Of a stretch of 64,000 nucleotides of DNA, positions 32,145 through 39,900 are shown piece by piece. Both the position numbers and the translations under genes were made by a program. The stretch is taken from positions 1-64,000 of the IMG/VR virus record IMGVR_UViG_3300017735_000003; one strand, written 5' to 3'. The notes below the pieces were generated by a model that was not told the DNA's origin, searched no databases, and saw nothing but the letters and a program-made list of their open reading frames with translations. Numbering within the stretch: the first letter of the stretch is position 1; every line of letters begins with the position of its first letter. The DNA is from a virus.

Positions 32145-32162
32145 TCGCTGACCGACTAGACT
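32108..32162 (+). promoter_or_regulatory. Dyad promoter (class A) for the 32189 gene
   Basis: ACAGTG-GGGA-ACCTGG at 32108-32123, continuing as CTGGCACA. The hexamer TAGACT (32157-32162) starts 38 bases after the position matching A of ACTGG. The dyad lies inside the preceding gene. Confidence 0.55.
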
Positions 32163-32188
32163 TTAAAAGAACAAACGAACAAAGCATC

Positions 32189-32437
32189 ATGAACGGTTGG
32201 GCAAACTACGAAACTTGGAACGCTTCCCTGTGGATCGGAAACGATGAATTCCTGTACAACACCGCTCGCGCTTGCGTCAAGTTCTGCAGTGAGGACGAGA
32301 CCCCATGGACCAAGTTCGTCCGCTGCATGACAGATGGGCAGATCGGTCGGATGCTCGGTGAGACAGCAGACGGCGTGGCATGGAATGATCCAGCGATTGA
32401 CGCCGACGAGATGAACGAAATGATGGAAGAACTTTGA
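32189..32437 (+). CDS. Small 'GWANYETWN' family protein, 82 aa
   Basis: It starts MNGWANYETWNASLWIGND, the hallmark of a family of small proteins widespread in phages and some bacteria with unknown function. The helical, acidic remainder (ADEMNEMMEEL) fits the family. G+C-rich codons. ATG 32189 follows the predicted start of transcription near 32169. Confidence 0.75.
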   Translation: MNGWANYETWNASLWIGNDEFLYNTARACVKFCSEDETPWTKFVRCMTDGQIGRMLGETADGVAWNDPAIDADEMNEMMEEL

Positions 32438-32486
32438 GGGCATCCGCCCCACACCCTGACCCCTTCGCTATCCTTCTATGTACAGC

Positions 32487-32642
32487 ATGAGCACCGACAT
32501 TCAGACACGCCGCATCGTCTGGACTATGAACAACGGCACAGCAGATCACCCGATCGGTTCGCCTTCCTTCGCTATCGCTGGACAGATGGCAGAGATCTGG
32601 CATGATGAGGCAATCGCCGCCATCCCCACCTTTGAGGACTGA
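32487..32642 (+). CDS. Hypothetical protein, 51 aa
   Basis: Short ORF (MSTDIQTRRIVWTMNNGTAD..., FAIAGQMAEIWHDEAIAA). TATCCT at 32469-32474 may be its -10. It ends three bases before the next ATG. No family was recognised. Confidence 0.55.
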   Translation: MSTDIQTRRIVWTMNNGTADHPIGSPSFAIAGQMAEIWHDEAIAAIPTFED

Positions 32643-32645
32643 GGC

Positions 32646-32837
32646 ATGGCAAAAGATCTCATTGCTCCGATCATGAGGGTCAATCAGTTCACTCTGAAGC
32701 GTAGCAGCGGCAAGCATCTGGTTTGGCATCACTTCAGCGGTGCAACCGTGACGACGGCAAAGACACCGAGCGATCACCGAGCACTCAAGAACATTCAGCG
32801 CGACATCAAACGAGAGTTGGCACGGGTGGCATCCTAG
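32646..32837 (+). CDS. Hypothetical basic protein, 63 aa
   Basis: Basic small protein (VNQFTLKRSSGKHLVWHHFS, IQRDIKRELARVAS). It is preceded by GGACTGAGG as a possible ribosome-binding site, and it ends the G+C-rich block. No family was recognised. Confidence 0.6.
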   Translation: MAKDLIAPIMRVNQFTLKRSSGKHLVWHHFSGATVTTAKTPSDHRALKNIQRDIKRELARVAS

Positions 32838-32848
32838 CACAGATCGAC

Positions 32849-32864
32849 ACCCCCTAAGGGGGGT
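32849..32864 (+). terminator. GC hairpin, probable terminator
   Basis: 6-bp stem ACCCCC / GGGGGT with loop TAAG, followed by TTAATTG. The T run is weak. It lies at the end of the small-gene block; the rest of the gap to 32953 shows nothing else. Confidence 0.5.
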
Positions 32865-32953
32865 TAATTGAAAAAACCCATACTACCCTAACCTACAAAG
32901 GTTCCCAAACGACCGAAAGAATTCCCATCCATATAAAAAATTTTTACCCCCAC

Positions 32954-33026
32954 GCTTCCTTAGCAATCTGGTGAATGCAGCAAACTCATAATTTGCCTAA
33001 GGAGAGTTCGATCCTCTCAGGAAGCA
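32954..33026 (+). tRNA. tRNA-Met (anticodon CAT)
   Basis: Acceptor GCTTCCT (32954-32960) pairs fully with AGGAAGC (33019-33025), discriminator A 33026. The anticodon arm is GCAAA-CTCATAA-TTTGC with anticodon CAT. The T arm is GAGAG-TTCGATC-CTCTC. It is an elongator Met or a modified-C Ile tRNA; sequence alone does not decide. CCA is not encoded. Confidence 0.9.
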
Positions 33027-34624
33027 TTCCAATAAATTTTTCGGAGATATTCATAGTGGTTAGTAGAAATTTTTGCGAGAGCATTCCAACGTTGTATACG
33101 GCGATCAGACTTCTCTAAGATATCGGGAAGCATAAGATGCAAGCGTTTAAGAGAAGGACCGGAACCATAGTAAGCATCTTTAGTAATTTGCCAAGGGTTG
33201 AGAGACATATGGTTCATTCCATTCATTATACAGGATGTTCCGTTATCTGACTTATCCTTACAGTCAAAGTAAGATTTTGTCAGGACTTCGGAGATATAGT
33301 AATCGTGACTGTGAAGTGGTGGCATATCTCTCTCATATGGCAGGAGGTGAGTATTATAGTCACGAGTTCTGCAATCCTTCCAATATTGTGTATCATCACG
33401 TTGAGTGAACATATAATGAGATGCAGTAAATTTTGCGAGACCATCAAAGTTTGCTCTACAGAGGATATTGAACTCATTAACTTGGAATTGATTATACCCA
33501 TCATCATTGAGAATTTCTGTAAGGCGATCAATGGTTGTGATAGTAGTAAAGAGACCAGTAGATTCTAGAGGTTCAATGAAACCCGCAGAGAGACCAACAG
33601 CGACACAGTTTTGGATCCAGAGATCTTTCTGAACACCGTTGCGAAAGTGTACATCATTATATGAAGATATTTCAGATGTCTTATAGCCTTGAGCTTTAAG
33701 GTGGGAGGTGAATTCTAACAGAGCGTCGTCTGGTGTTGTGTAGTGATCACTATACACGTAGCCTGTACCGATACGAGACCATGTAGGAGTATTCCACACC
33801 CATCCATTACCTAGAGCGGTGCAATCTGTATAATTCTTCATTTGATTATGAATATCATTATAAGGTACTCTTGCAGTCCATGCACGATTGTTAGGAATAA
33901 TATCAGAATATGATATCCACTCAGCTTTAAGTTTATTAAGTAGAAGAGATTTAAACCCAGTGCAATCAATAAAGAGATCAGCATGAACTAGATCACCATT
34001 CTTTAATTGGACAGATTCAATTCCATCATCATTTAAATTGATATCAGTAACAGTAGAGGAGATATGTTGAACATTACGAGGAATGCAGACATGATCACGA
34101 AGATAATCAGCGAACATGATGGCATCAAAATGAAATGCATATGCGCGTGAGAGATCTAGATTAGCGAACTCTTTATTTTCATTAAAATTAATTGTGTTGC
34201 TATGACATAGTGCTACTGCAGGCCAGTAAGAATCTGCAAAATAAGAGTTAGGTAATTCTGGATATTTCCACTTAAGATATTGGAAAGCGTTAATACCTAA
34301 TTCTTGAAATATTTGTTTGTCTGGAGATGATGAACCGAAGGGATAATGAAAACCCTTGTCATCTTTTTTATAGAACTGATTAAATTTAATACTAAGTTTA
34401 TATGTTCCATCACAATAACGAAATAGATCAGTAGGATTAATACCTGCTGAGTGTAACCAAAAGGTGAAATGTTCTAATGTACTTTCCCCGACACCAATTC
34501 TTGGAATGTCTGGACTTTCGATAACAGTAATTTTTTTATTAGGAAAGAATTGACTTAAAGATGATGCTGTCATCCACCCAGATGATCCACCACCCACAAT
34601 TACAATACTATCCGAACAATTCAT
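33017..34624 (-). CDS. Flavin-dependent tryptophan halogenase-like protein
   Basis: The 535-residue protein begins with the FAD-binding VIVGGGSSGWMTASSL (about 8-23) and has GVGESTLEHF. Lys76 in GTYKLSIKF aligns with the catalytic lysine of PrnA. The W-x-W-x-I-P halogenase motif is W275-V-W-N-T-P280, with Thr in place of Ile. GFIEPLESTGLF carries the catalytic Glu (354). Such enzymes make hypohalous acid from FADH2, O2 and halide. The substrate is unknown. It is the only long gene on the - strand here, and its last ten bases overlap the tRNA-Met gene. A - strand TATAAT lies about 20 bases upstream of the start. Confidence 0.85.
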   Translation of the reverse strand: MNCSDSIVIVGGGSSGWMTASSLSQFFPNKKITVIESPDIPRIGVGESTLEHFTFWLHSAGINPTDLFRYCDGTYKLSIKFNQFYKKDDKGFHYPFGSSSPDKQIFQELGINAFQYLKWKYPELPNSYFADSYWPAVALCHSNTINFNENKEFANLDLSRAYAFHFDAIMFADYLRDHVCIPRNVQHISSTVTDINLNDDGIESVQLKNGDLVHADLFIDCTGFKSLLLNKLKAEWISYSDIIPNNRAWTARVPYNDIHNQMKNYTDCTALGNGWVWNTPTWSRIGTGYVYSDHYTTPDDALLEFTSHLKAQGYKTSEISSYNDVHFRNGVQKDLWIQNCVAVGLSAGFIEPLESTGLFTTITTIDRLTEILNDDGYNQFQVNEFNILCRANFDGLAKFTASHYMFTQRDDTQYWKDCRTRDYNTHLLPYERDMPPLHSHDYYISEVLTKSYFDCKDKSDNGTSCIMNGMNHMSLNPWQITKDAYYGSGPSLKRLHLMLPDILEKSDRRIQRWNALAKISTNHYEYLRKIYWNAS

Positions 34625-34698
34625 AACAAGAGACTTTCATAACATTATACTATATATTTTCTAAAAATGCTATATAAAATTAATTAAACAAAATAGTT

Positions 34699-34866
34699 AT
34701 GGAAAGTATTCATATAGATTTGTCAGAGCATGAGATGGATGTAGTTCTGAATGCATTAGAGATTGCTGTCGATAATGCTGACGAGTATGACAGTGGTGAG
34801 TATGAGGAAGTATTGTTTGGCGTACAGCGAAAGCTTGACGAACAGTATGAGCTTGATGTAGAATAG
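34699..34866 (+). CDS. Hypothetical acidic protein, 55 aa
   Basis: Acidic helical ORF (MESIHIDLSEHEMDVVLNAL...) divergent from the halogenase. The 74-bp gap between them is AT-rich and must hold both promoters. No family was recognised. Confidence 0.6.
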   Translation: MESIHIDLSEHEMDVVLNALEIAVDNADEYDSGEYEEVLFGVQRKLDEQYELDVE

Positions 34867-34885
34867 TAGTTTACCGTTAGTAAAA

Positions 34886-35122
34886 ATGCCTTACAAGATT
34901 TACAGTAAGAGAAATTGTTCTTACTGTGCCACTATCAAGAAAGTTTTAGAACAGGTAGGGGAGAGTTATATTGAATTAACATTAGATAATAATTTTACGA
35001 AGGAAGAATTTATTAGGAAGTTTGGATATGGGGCATCGTTTCCGAAAGTAATGGAAGGGGAGCAATTAATTGGTGGAGCGAATGAAACTATCATGCATTT
35101 GCGAAAGCAAGGATTAGTATGA
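34886..35122 (+). CDS. Glutaredoxin
   Basis: The 78-residue protein has the active site C11-S-Y-C14, the cis-Pro53 (SFPKV) and the glutathione-binding LIGGANE, all in the usual order and spacing for a class I glutaredoxin. It reduces disulfides with glutathione, for example in ribonucleotide reductase. It overlaps the next gene by four bases. Confidence 0.93.
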   Translation: MPYKIYSKRNCSYCATIKKVLEQVGESYIELTLDNNFTKEEFIRKFGYGASFPKVMEGEQLIGGANETIMHLRKQGLV

Positions 35123-35265
35123 AGGTAGGAGTTCAAATTGGAGAGAATAGCGAGATCATCTTCGATAGTTATGATGAAGCAATGGATTACATTGAAGTTG
35201 TTATACCAGAGGTAGAATCGTTAAATATAAGTACCGATGACATTAAGGTAAAGTATTATGGCTAA
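35119..35265 (+). CDS. Hypothetical protein, 48 aa
   Basis: Small alpha/beta ORF (MKVGVQIGENSEIIFDSYDE...). Overlaps glutaredoxin by four bases and the next gene by eight. No family was recognised. Confidence 0.6.
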   Translation: MKVGVQIGENSEIIFDSYDEAMDYIEVVIPEVESLNISTDDIKVKYYG

Positions 35266-35440
35266 GAAATGGCATATCAGAGAAAAGAACTCTTCACGTT
35301 ATGTTGAGGGTGATTGGATCTATTACGTTCAGGGTAACGTCTGGGGTGGGTTTGAAAAAGCAAATTATTGGAGAACCAAAAAAGCAGCAACAGCTTATCT
35401 TACTGACATTTTGAAGAGAGGTGAAGTTTATGGCGAATGA
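35258..35440 (+). CDS. Hypothetical basic protein, 60 aa
   Basis: Basic, Trp/Tyr-rich (GDWIYYVQGNVWGGFEKANY). Eleven-base overlap with the next gene. No family was recognised. Confidence 0.65.
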   Translation: MAKKWHIREKNSSRYVEGDWIYYVQGNVWGGFEKANYWRTKKAATAYLTDILKRGEVYGE

Positions 35441-35627
35441 AGAATACTTTGACTTCGAGGAGGTGCTAGCCCGCCTAAATAATCTCGAAGTAGTTGTATC
35501 ACAGTTAGCTACTCCAGAGTTGAATTATAAACGACCTGGAAGCGAAGAGTATGAAAAACTTACTGATACATTAGATTATCTCCATAATAAGATAGCAGAA
35601 CTAGAAAACAAATGTCATACACCATAG
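35430..35627 (+). CDS. Hypothetical acidic coiled-coil protein, 65 aa
   Basis: Heptad-like helices in EEVLARLNNLEVVVSQLA and DTLDYLHNKIAELENK. It overlaps the start of the next gene by 16 bases. ATG 35430 was chosen over 35421, since GAGG lies just before it. No family was recognised. Confidence 0.65.
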   Translation: MANEEYFDFEEVLARLNNLEVVVSQLATPELNYKRPGSEEYEKLTDTLDYLHNKIAELENKCHTP

Positions 35628-36643
35628 TATACAGTGATTATAATGGTCTCCCTGGCGGAGCAGGTAACTACGATTATTTAAGTGGTGCTCAGGCACCAAT
35701 ACTACCTGCTGTAGATTTATTCAACAGTTTTAATTTTGAGATCAAGGCAACGACAGCAGAAGTTGCTACACCTCCGACACAGAAGACTGGTGCAGGAAAA
35801 GATGGTCGCACATATAGTAATTCAACAAACTACAGGACTAGAGGTACTAGGTATGGTTCTAGCACCGCTAAACCTCAAGGAGCATATCGCGGTGTCCATG
35901 TTGCTCGTATTCCTACCGATGTGAGATGGGTAGATACCAATGGTCCTAATGGTGATGGTATCGCACAGAATGAGAAGGGTGATTGGTTTAGTCGTGAAGT
36001 GCTATCTAAATCAGATGGAAAAGGTGGTGGTGTTACTTTTGTAAAAAATCCAACACCATCAGGTAATACTAGTTTTTCATTTGTTACGAATACAGAAGAA
36101 GAAACAGCAGCAGAATCATTTACTGTTCTTGATTGGAATAGTTTAAGTATTCAAGGTTCTTATAATGGTGGTGTATTCTGTTATAATGAATTTGCATATA
36201 TCGATGAGGATCCAAATACCTATGGAAATGCAGACTACACAACTCAGACGTATGAGGTAACTAGTTTATATGAATTACCAGAAAAGTTTGATCAACTTTA
36301 TAAATTTGTTCCTGATCAGCGAGAGAGCACAACACTTACATTTACAATTGAAGTAGATTGGCAAGTCTTCATTAGTTATGGTGCATATGCAGGATTAATT
36401 AGTGCATCAAATCAGGCAAAGATTTTAGATAGAATGGGATATACTAATGCTACTCAAACTGGAACTGATGTTCACACAATCACTCATACAATTAATAATG
36501 ATACTCGTCATTGGCCTAAGATCTTAGAAGAGATTCTAGCAACCAGGCAAAGATCACAGGAGGAACAGAATGAGCGTCTCGGACAAACATTCCCCACTAC
36601 TGAAATTGAAATTACAACATCTAAAAAAATAGGGGCAGAATAA
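35612..36643 (+). CDS. Probable virion protein, 343 aa
   Basis: The N-terminus (MSYTIVYSDYNGLPGGAGNY) is Gly/Tyr-rich. The middle has Arg-rich turns and beta-rich stretches. The C-terminus is helical (EEQNERLGQTFP). It lies immediately before the PAAR tip gene and the large adhesin, so a baseplate or tip role is likely. No family was recognised. Confidence 0.6.
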   Translation: MSYTIVYSDYNGLPGGAGNYDYLSGAQAPILPAVDLFNSFNFEIKATTAEVATPPTQKTGAGKDGRTYSNSTNYRTRGTRYGSSTAKPQGAYRGVHVARIPTDVRWVDTNGPNGDGIAQNEKGDWFSREVLSKSDGKGGGVTFVKNPTPSGNTSFSFVTNTEEETAAESFTVLDWNSLSIQGSYNGGVFCYNEFAYIDEDPNTYGNADYTTQTYEVTSLYELPEKFDQLYKFVPDQRESTTLTFTIEVDWQVFISYGAYAGLISASNQAKILDRMGYTNATQTGTDVHTITHTINNDTRHWPKILEEILATRQRSQEEQNERLGQTFPTTEIEITTSKKIGAE

Positions 36644-36644
36644 C

Positions 36645-36956
36645 ATGTCATTAAGAGCTGCTGGCAGGATCGGAGATGTTTATATAAAGAGATGTAGCAC
36701 ACCAGTGCAAGGCACAGGTTCTCCAAAAGTTTTTATGGAACAACTTGCTGCTAGTAGAATTGGTGATAAAACTCTTCCTTATCAGGAAATAGTCCCATGT
36801 CCGAAATGTTGTAAGACTCATACAGCAACTGTTCTTTCTGGTTCTCCCAAGGTCTTTGCTACGGGTTCAGCAGTAGAGGCGATTGGTGATATGGCATTGG
36901 GTATTACTGGATCATTTTCTTTACTTAAAGGTGCTCCAACAGTATTTGTAATATGA
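36645..36956 (+). CDS. PAAR-repeat spike tip protein
   Basis: The 103-residue protein has three PAAR-like repeats: RAAGRIGDV, AASRIGDKT and AVEAIGDMA, each followed by a 'GSPKVF/GAPTVF' strand, plus CPKCCKTH. PAAR proteins sharpen the end of VgrG/gp5 needles (T4 gp5.4). Its partner needle would be the product of 6820-8007. It overlaps the adhesin gene by four bases. Confidence 0.85.
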   Translation: MSLRAAGRIGDVYIKRCSTPVQGTGSPKVFMEQLAASRIGDKTLPYQEIVPCPKCCKTHTATVLSGSPKVFATGSAVEAIGDMALGITGSFSLLKGAPTVFVI

Positions 36957-39900
36957 GAATAATTCCATTTAGCAATCAAGTTAAATTTATTCCTAAAGAC
37001 AGTAAGAGTGAACGCATAACTCCTGCTGCTTGGTTTACTGTAACTCAAACTGATATTGCTATTGCTGAATCTAGTTCTGGTGCCACAACTGTCGGTATTG
37101 CTGATCCTAATAATTCTCCTGGTGGAGGAGGAGGTGCCGGTGGTGGTGGTGGTGGAACTAGTCTGGAAGATTTAATACCACTTATTAATAATGTGACGCC
37201 ATTAGAAGATACTTTTATTCAATTACTTGAACCAACAACAGTTCCATATGTATTAATAGCATCTGCTGGCACTAACTTAGCAGATCCAGCATTGCTGGAA
37301 TATCAGTGGCAACTGAAAGATTCTGGAACTAATACTTATGTTGATATTGCTGGTGCTAATTCTGCATCATATTCAGTTCCTGTCGGAATGACTGTAGCAA
37401 ATGCTGATGGTGATTGCTATCGTTGTAAAATTACTCATAGTGGTACTGCAGTAAACTCTCCTCAGTATTCATCCAAATATGAATTTGATATTCGTAGAAC
37501 AATTACGATTACAACACAACCTGAATTAGCAGGATCTGGAGTTGCTGGTGATACAGTTACATTTGCTGTAGCGGCAACAATTAGCAGTGACGTAGTTAGT
37601 TTTCAATGGCAATTAAAAGAAAATAATACTAATACTTTTATTAGTATTATTGGTGCTAATTCAGCAAGTTATACTACACCAATATTAGACACGTATGAAG
37701 ATAATGGAGATCAATATAGATGTGTTCTAACTAATCCATTTGCAAACACTGTAACATCATCTATTGTTACTCTGATTGTTGATGGTGCTGATTTTAGAGT
37801 TTCCCCTCCCATTTACAGAATTGATACTGAGGGTGTTGGATATGATACAGAATTTTGGAGTTTGGAAAGAGATGGTGCATTAATCTTAGATCCATCAATA
37901 AGTTCTGACTATACTCTTACTTCATTGGATAGTAGGAGAACTAAATTTCTTTCTCATCTATGGGGTCAGGGAACATGCGCTGGTAAAGGTGGATACACAA
38001 AAGCGGGTGTTCCTATTGCATCAACTGAAAGTGTTTCTATGAAATTGAATGCTGGGGCAGGTGCTGCCGGATCTTCTGATAGTGGACGCTATGCTGAAGC
38101 AGGCGGTGGGTATGCTGGTATTTTTGAAGGCAATGTCATATCTCATGCAACTGCTCTTGCTGTCGCAGGTGGTGCTGGGGGTTCTAGTCTTAACACAACT
38201 TCTTCTTGTACTGGATCCCAATCATCAATATCATATCCTTATACTACTACTACTTCGTATCAGCAAGCATATGATTGTTCGACAACTCAGTACAAAACTA
38301 ATTACGGAAGCATCAATCATCTTTTTGATTGGGCTGGTAATCGTACTTTATCCATAACGCATACTGGAACCCCCCTGGCGGCTCGTCTCGCCCTTGGTGG
38401 GCAAACTCAGGCAAGAAGATATTATATATTTTTTGCTCCTGGACATTATATGTTGGATAATAATTATTCTTTAAGCATTTCTAGTAGTGGATGTACTGCT
38501 GGAAGCAGACCTAGATGTCCTGGGATGTATTATACTATTGATTTAAAATACTACCACTTTTTCTCCGTTACTTTTTATAGGTATGATTTGAATGTTACTT
38601 CATTCGTATCAAGTTTTAATTATTATGCTACACAATCAAAAAGAACTCCACAAACATGCTATAGAACTGCTTATACTAGCACTACTAACTATTATTATCA
38701 TACACCAACTGCAGCAGTCTCTGGTGGGTCTGGAGGTGGTCTAACAGGAACTGATGGTGGCGATAGTTCACAATCAGTAATTTCTGCTAAGGGAGGTGAT
38801 GCTGGATCCCAGTCTGCGGGAGGTGCAGGAGGTACAACTTCATCTGCTGGATCAACTAACGGATCTGATGGTTCTGCACTGCAGGGTGGTAGTGGTGGTG
38901 CTAACAGTGGATCTTATGCTGCTCCTGGAGGCGGGGGCGGCGGCGGTGGATATTATGGCGGCGGTGGTGGTGCCGGTGGTTATGATGGATATAATGGAAG
39001 TAGTAATCCCGGAAGAGGACCGCAATCGGGTGGTGGCGGTGCTGGTGGCGCAGGTTATATTGATACCAGTGTAGTTGGAACCACCGGAGCATTTGCTAAT
39101 GAAACTAATACGAATAGAGGGACTGCAGGTGAAGAACAGCAAAATTCAAGAATTGTTATTAATGCGACATATATTGAAGTAACAGCAGATCCAGAATCTT
39201 CTGTAGTTAATGATGGGGATACAGTTACATTTACTGTAGCGGCAACTGTAGTAAATGGGGAGGGTGAATTAGTAAGTTTCCAGTGGCAGAAAAAGACATC
39301 AGGAATTTGGAATGATATTTCTGGAGCCACTAATGCTAATTACACTACGCCCACATTAACTATTTCAAATACTAATGAATCTTATCGTTGTGTTTTAAAT
39401 AATGACTACTGTTCAGAAAAGATTAGTGCAGAAGCTCTTACTGTTGTGGCAGGAGCAGCAGAAACTAATTTTGTAATTACTAATCCTGGTCAGACAAATA
39501 TACCAATACCATCTGCTGCTTCTGAGTTTACATTTAAAATCTGGGGTGCTGGTGGTGCTGGCACTGGAGAAGGTTTCCCTGTTAGAGGTGGATCTGGCGG
39601 ATTTGCAAAGGGTACTATACTCATTCCCGAATCTAATACAAATAGTATTAATGTATTTGTTGGTGCTACTGGTTTAGGTTCTCCTGTTGGTATGTCTGGT
39701 TATGGTGCTGGTCGTGGCGGTCAAAGATCAGAAATGACATTTGGATCAGATATTGTTTACGTTGGCGGTGGCGGCGGATCAGCACAAGCAGGTAATGGTG
39801 GATTTGGTGGAGGTGCTAATAGAAATGGTGGTTCTGGTGATGGCACATTTGCTCCTGGTAGTGGTGCTAGCACTGGAGGAGGCGGTGGTGGTAGTTCTAG

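Noticed and set aside
32431-32474. ACTTTGAG with TATCCT 38 bases later as a further dyad promoter for the 32487 gene
   Set aside because: The spacing is exact, but only four of eight half-site bases match and there is no left half-site. Left as a weak candidate.
32277-32840. Long reverse-strand ORF (187 aa) across the G+C-rich block
   Set aside because: It is antisense to four + strand small genes that have promoters and good start contexts. High G+C favours long chance ORFs, and the product is Cys/Arg/His-rich without a recognisable pattern.
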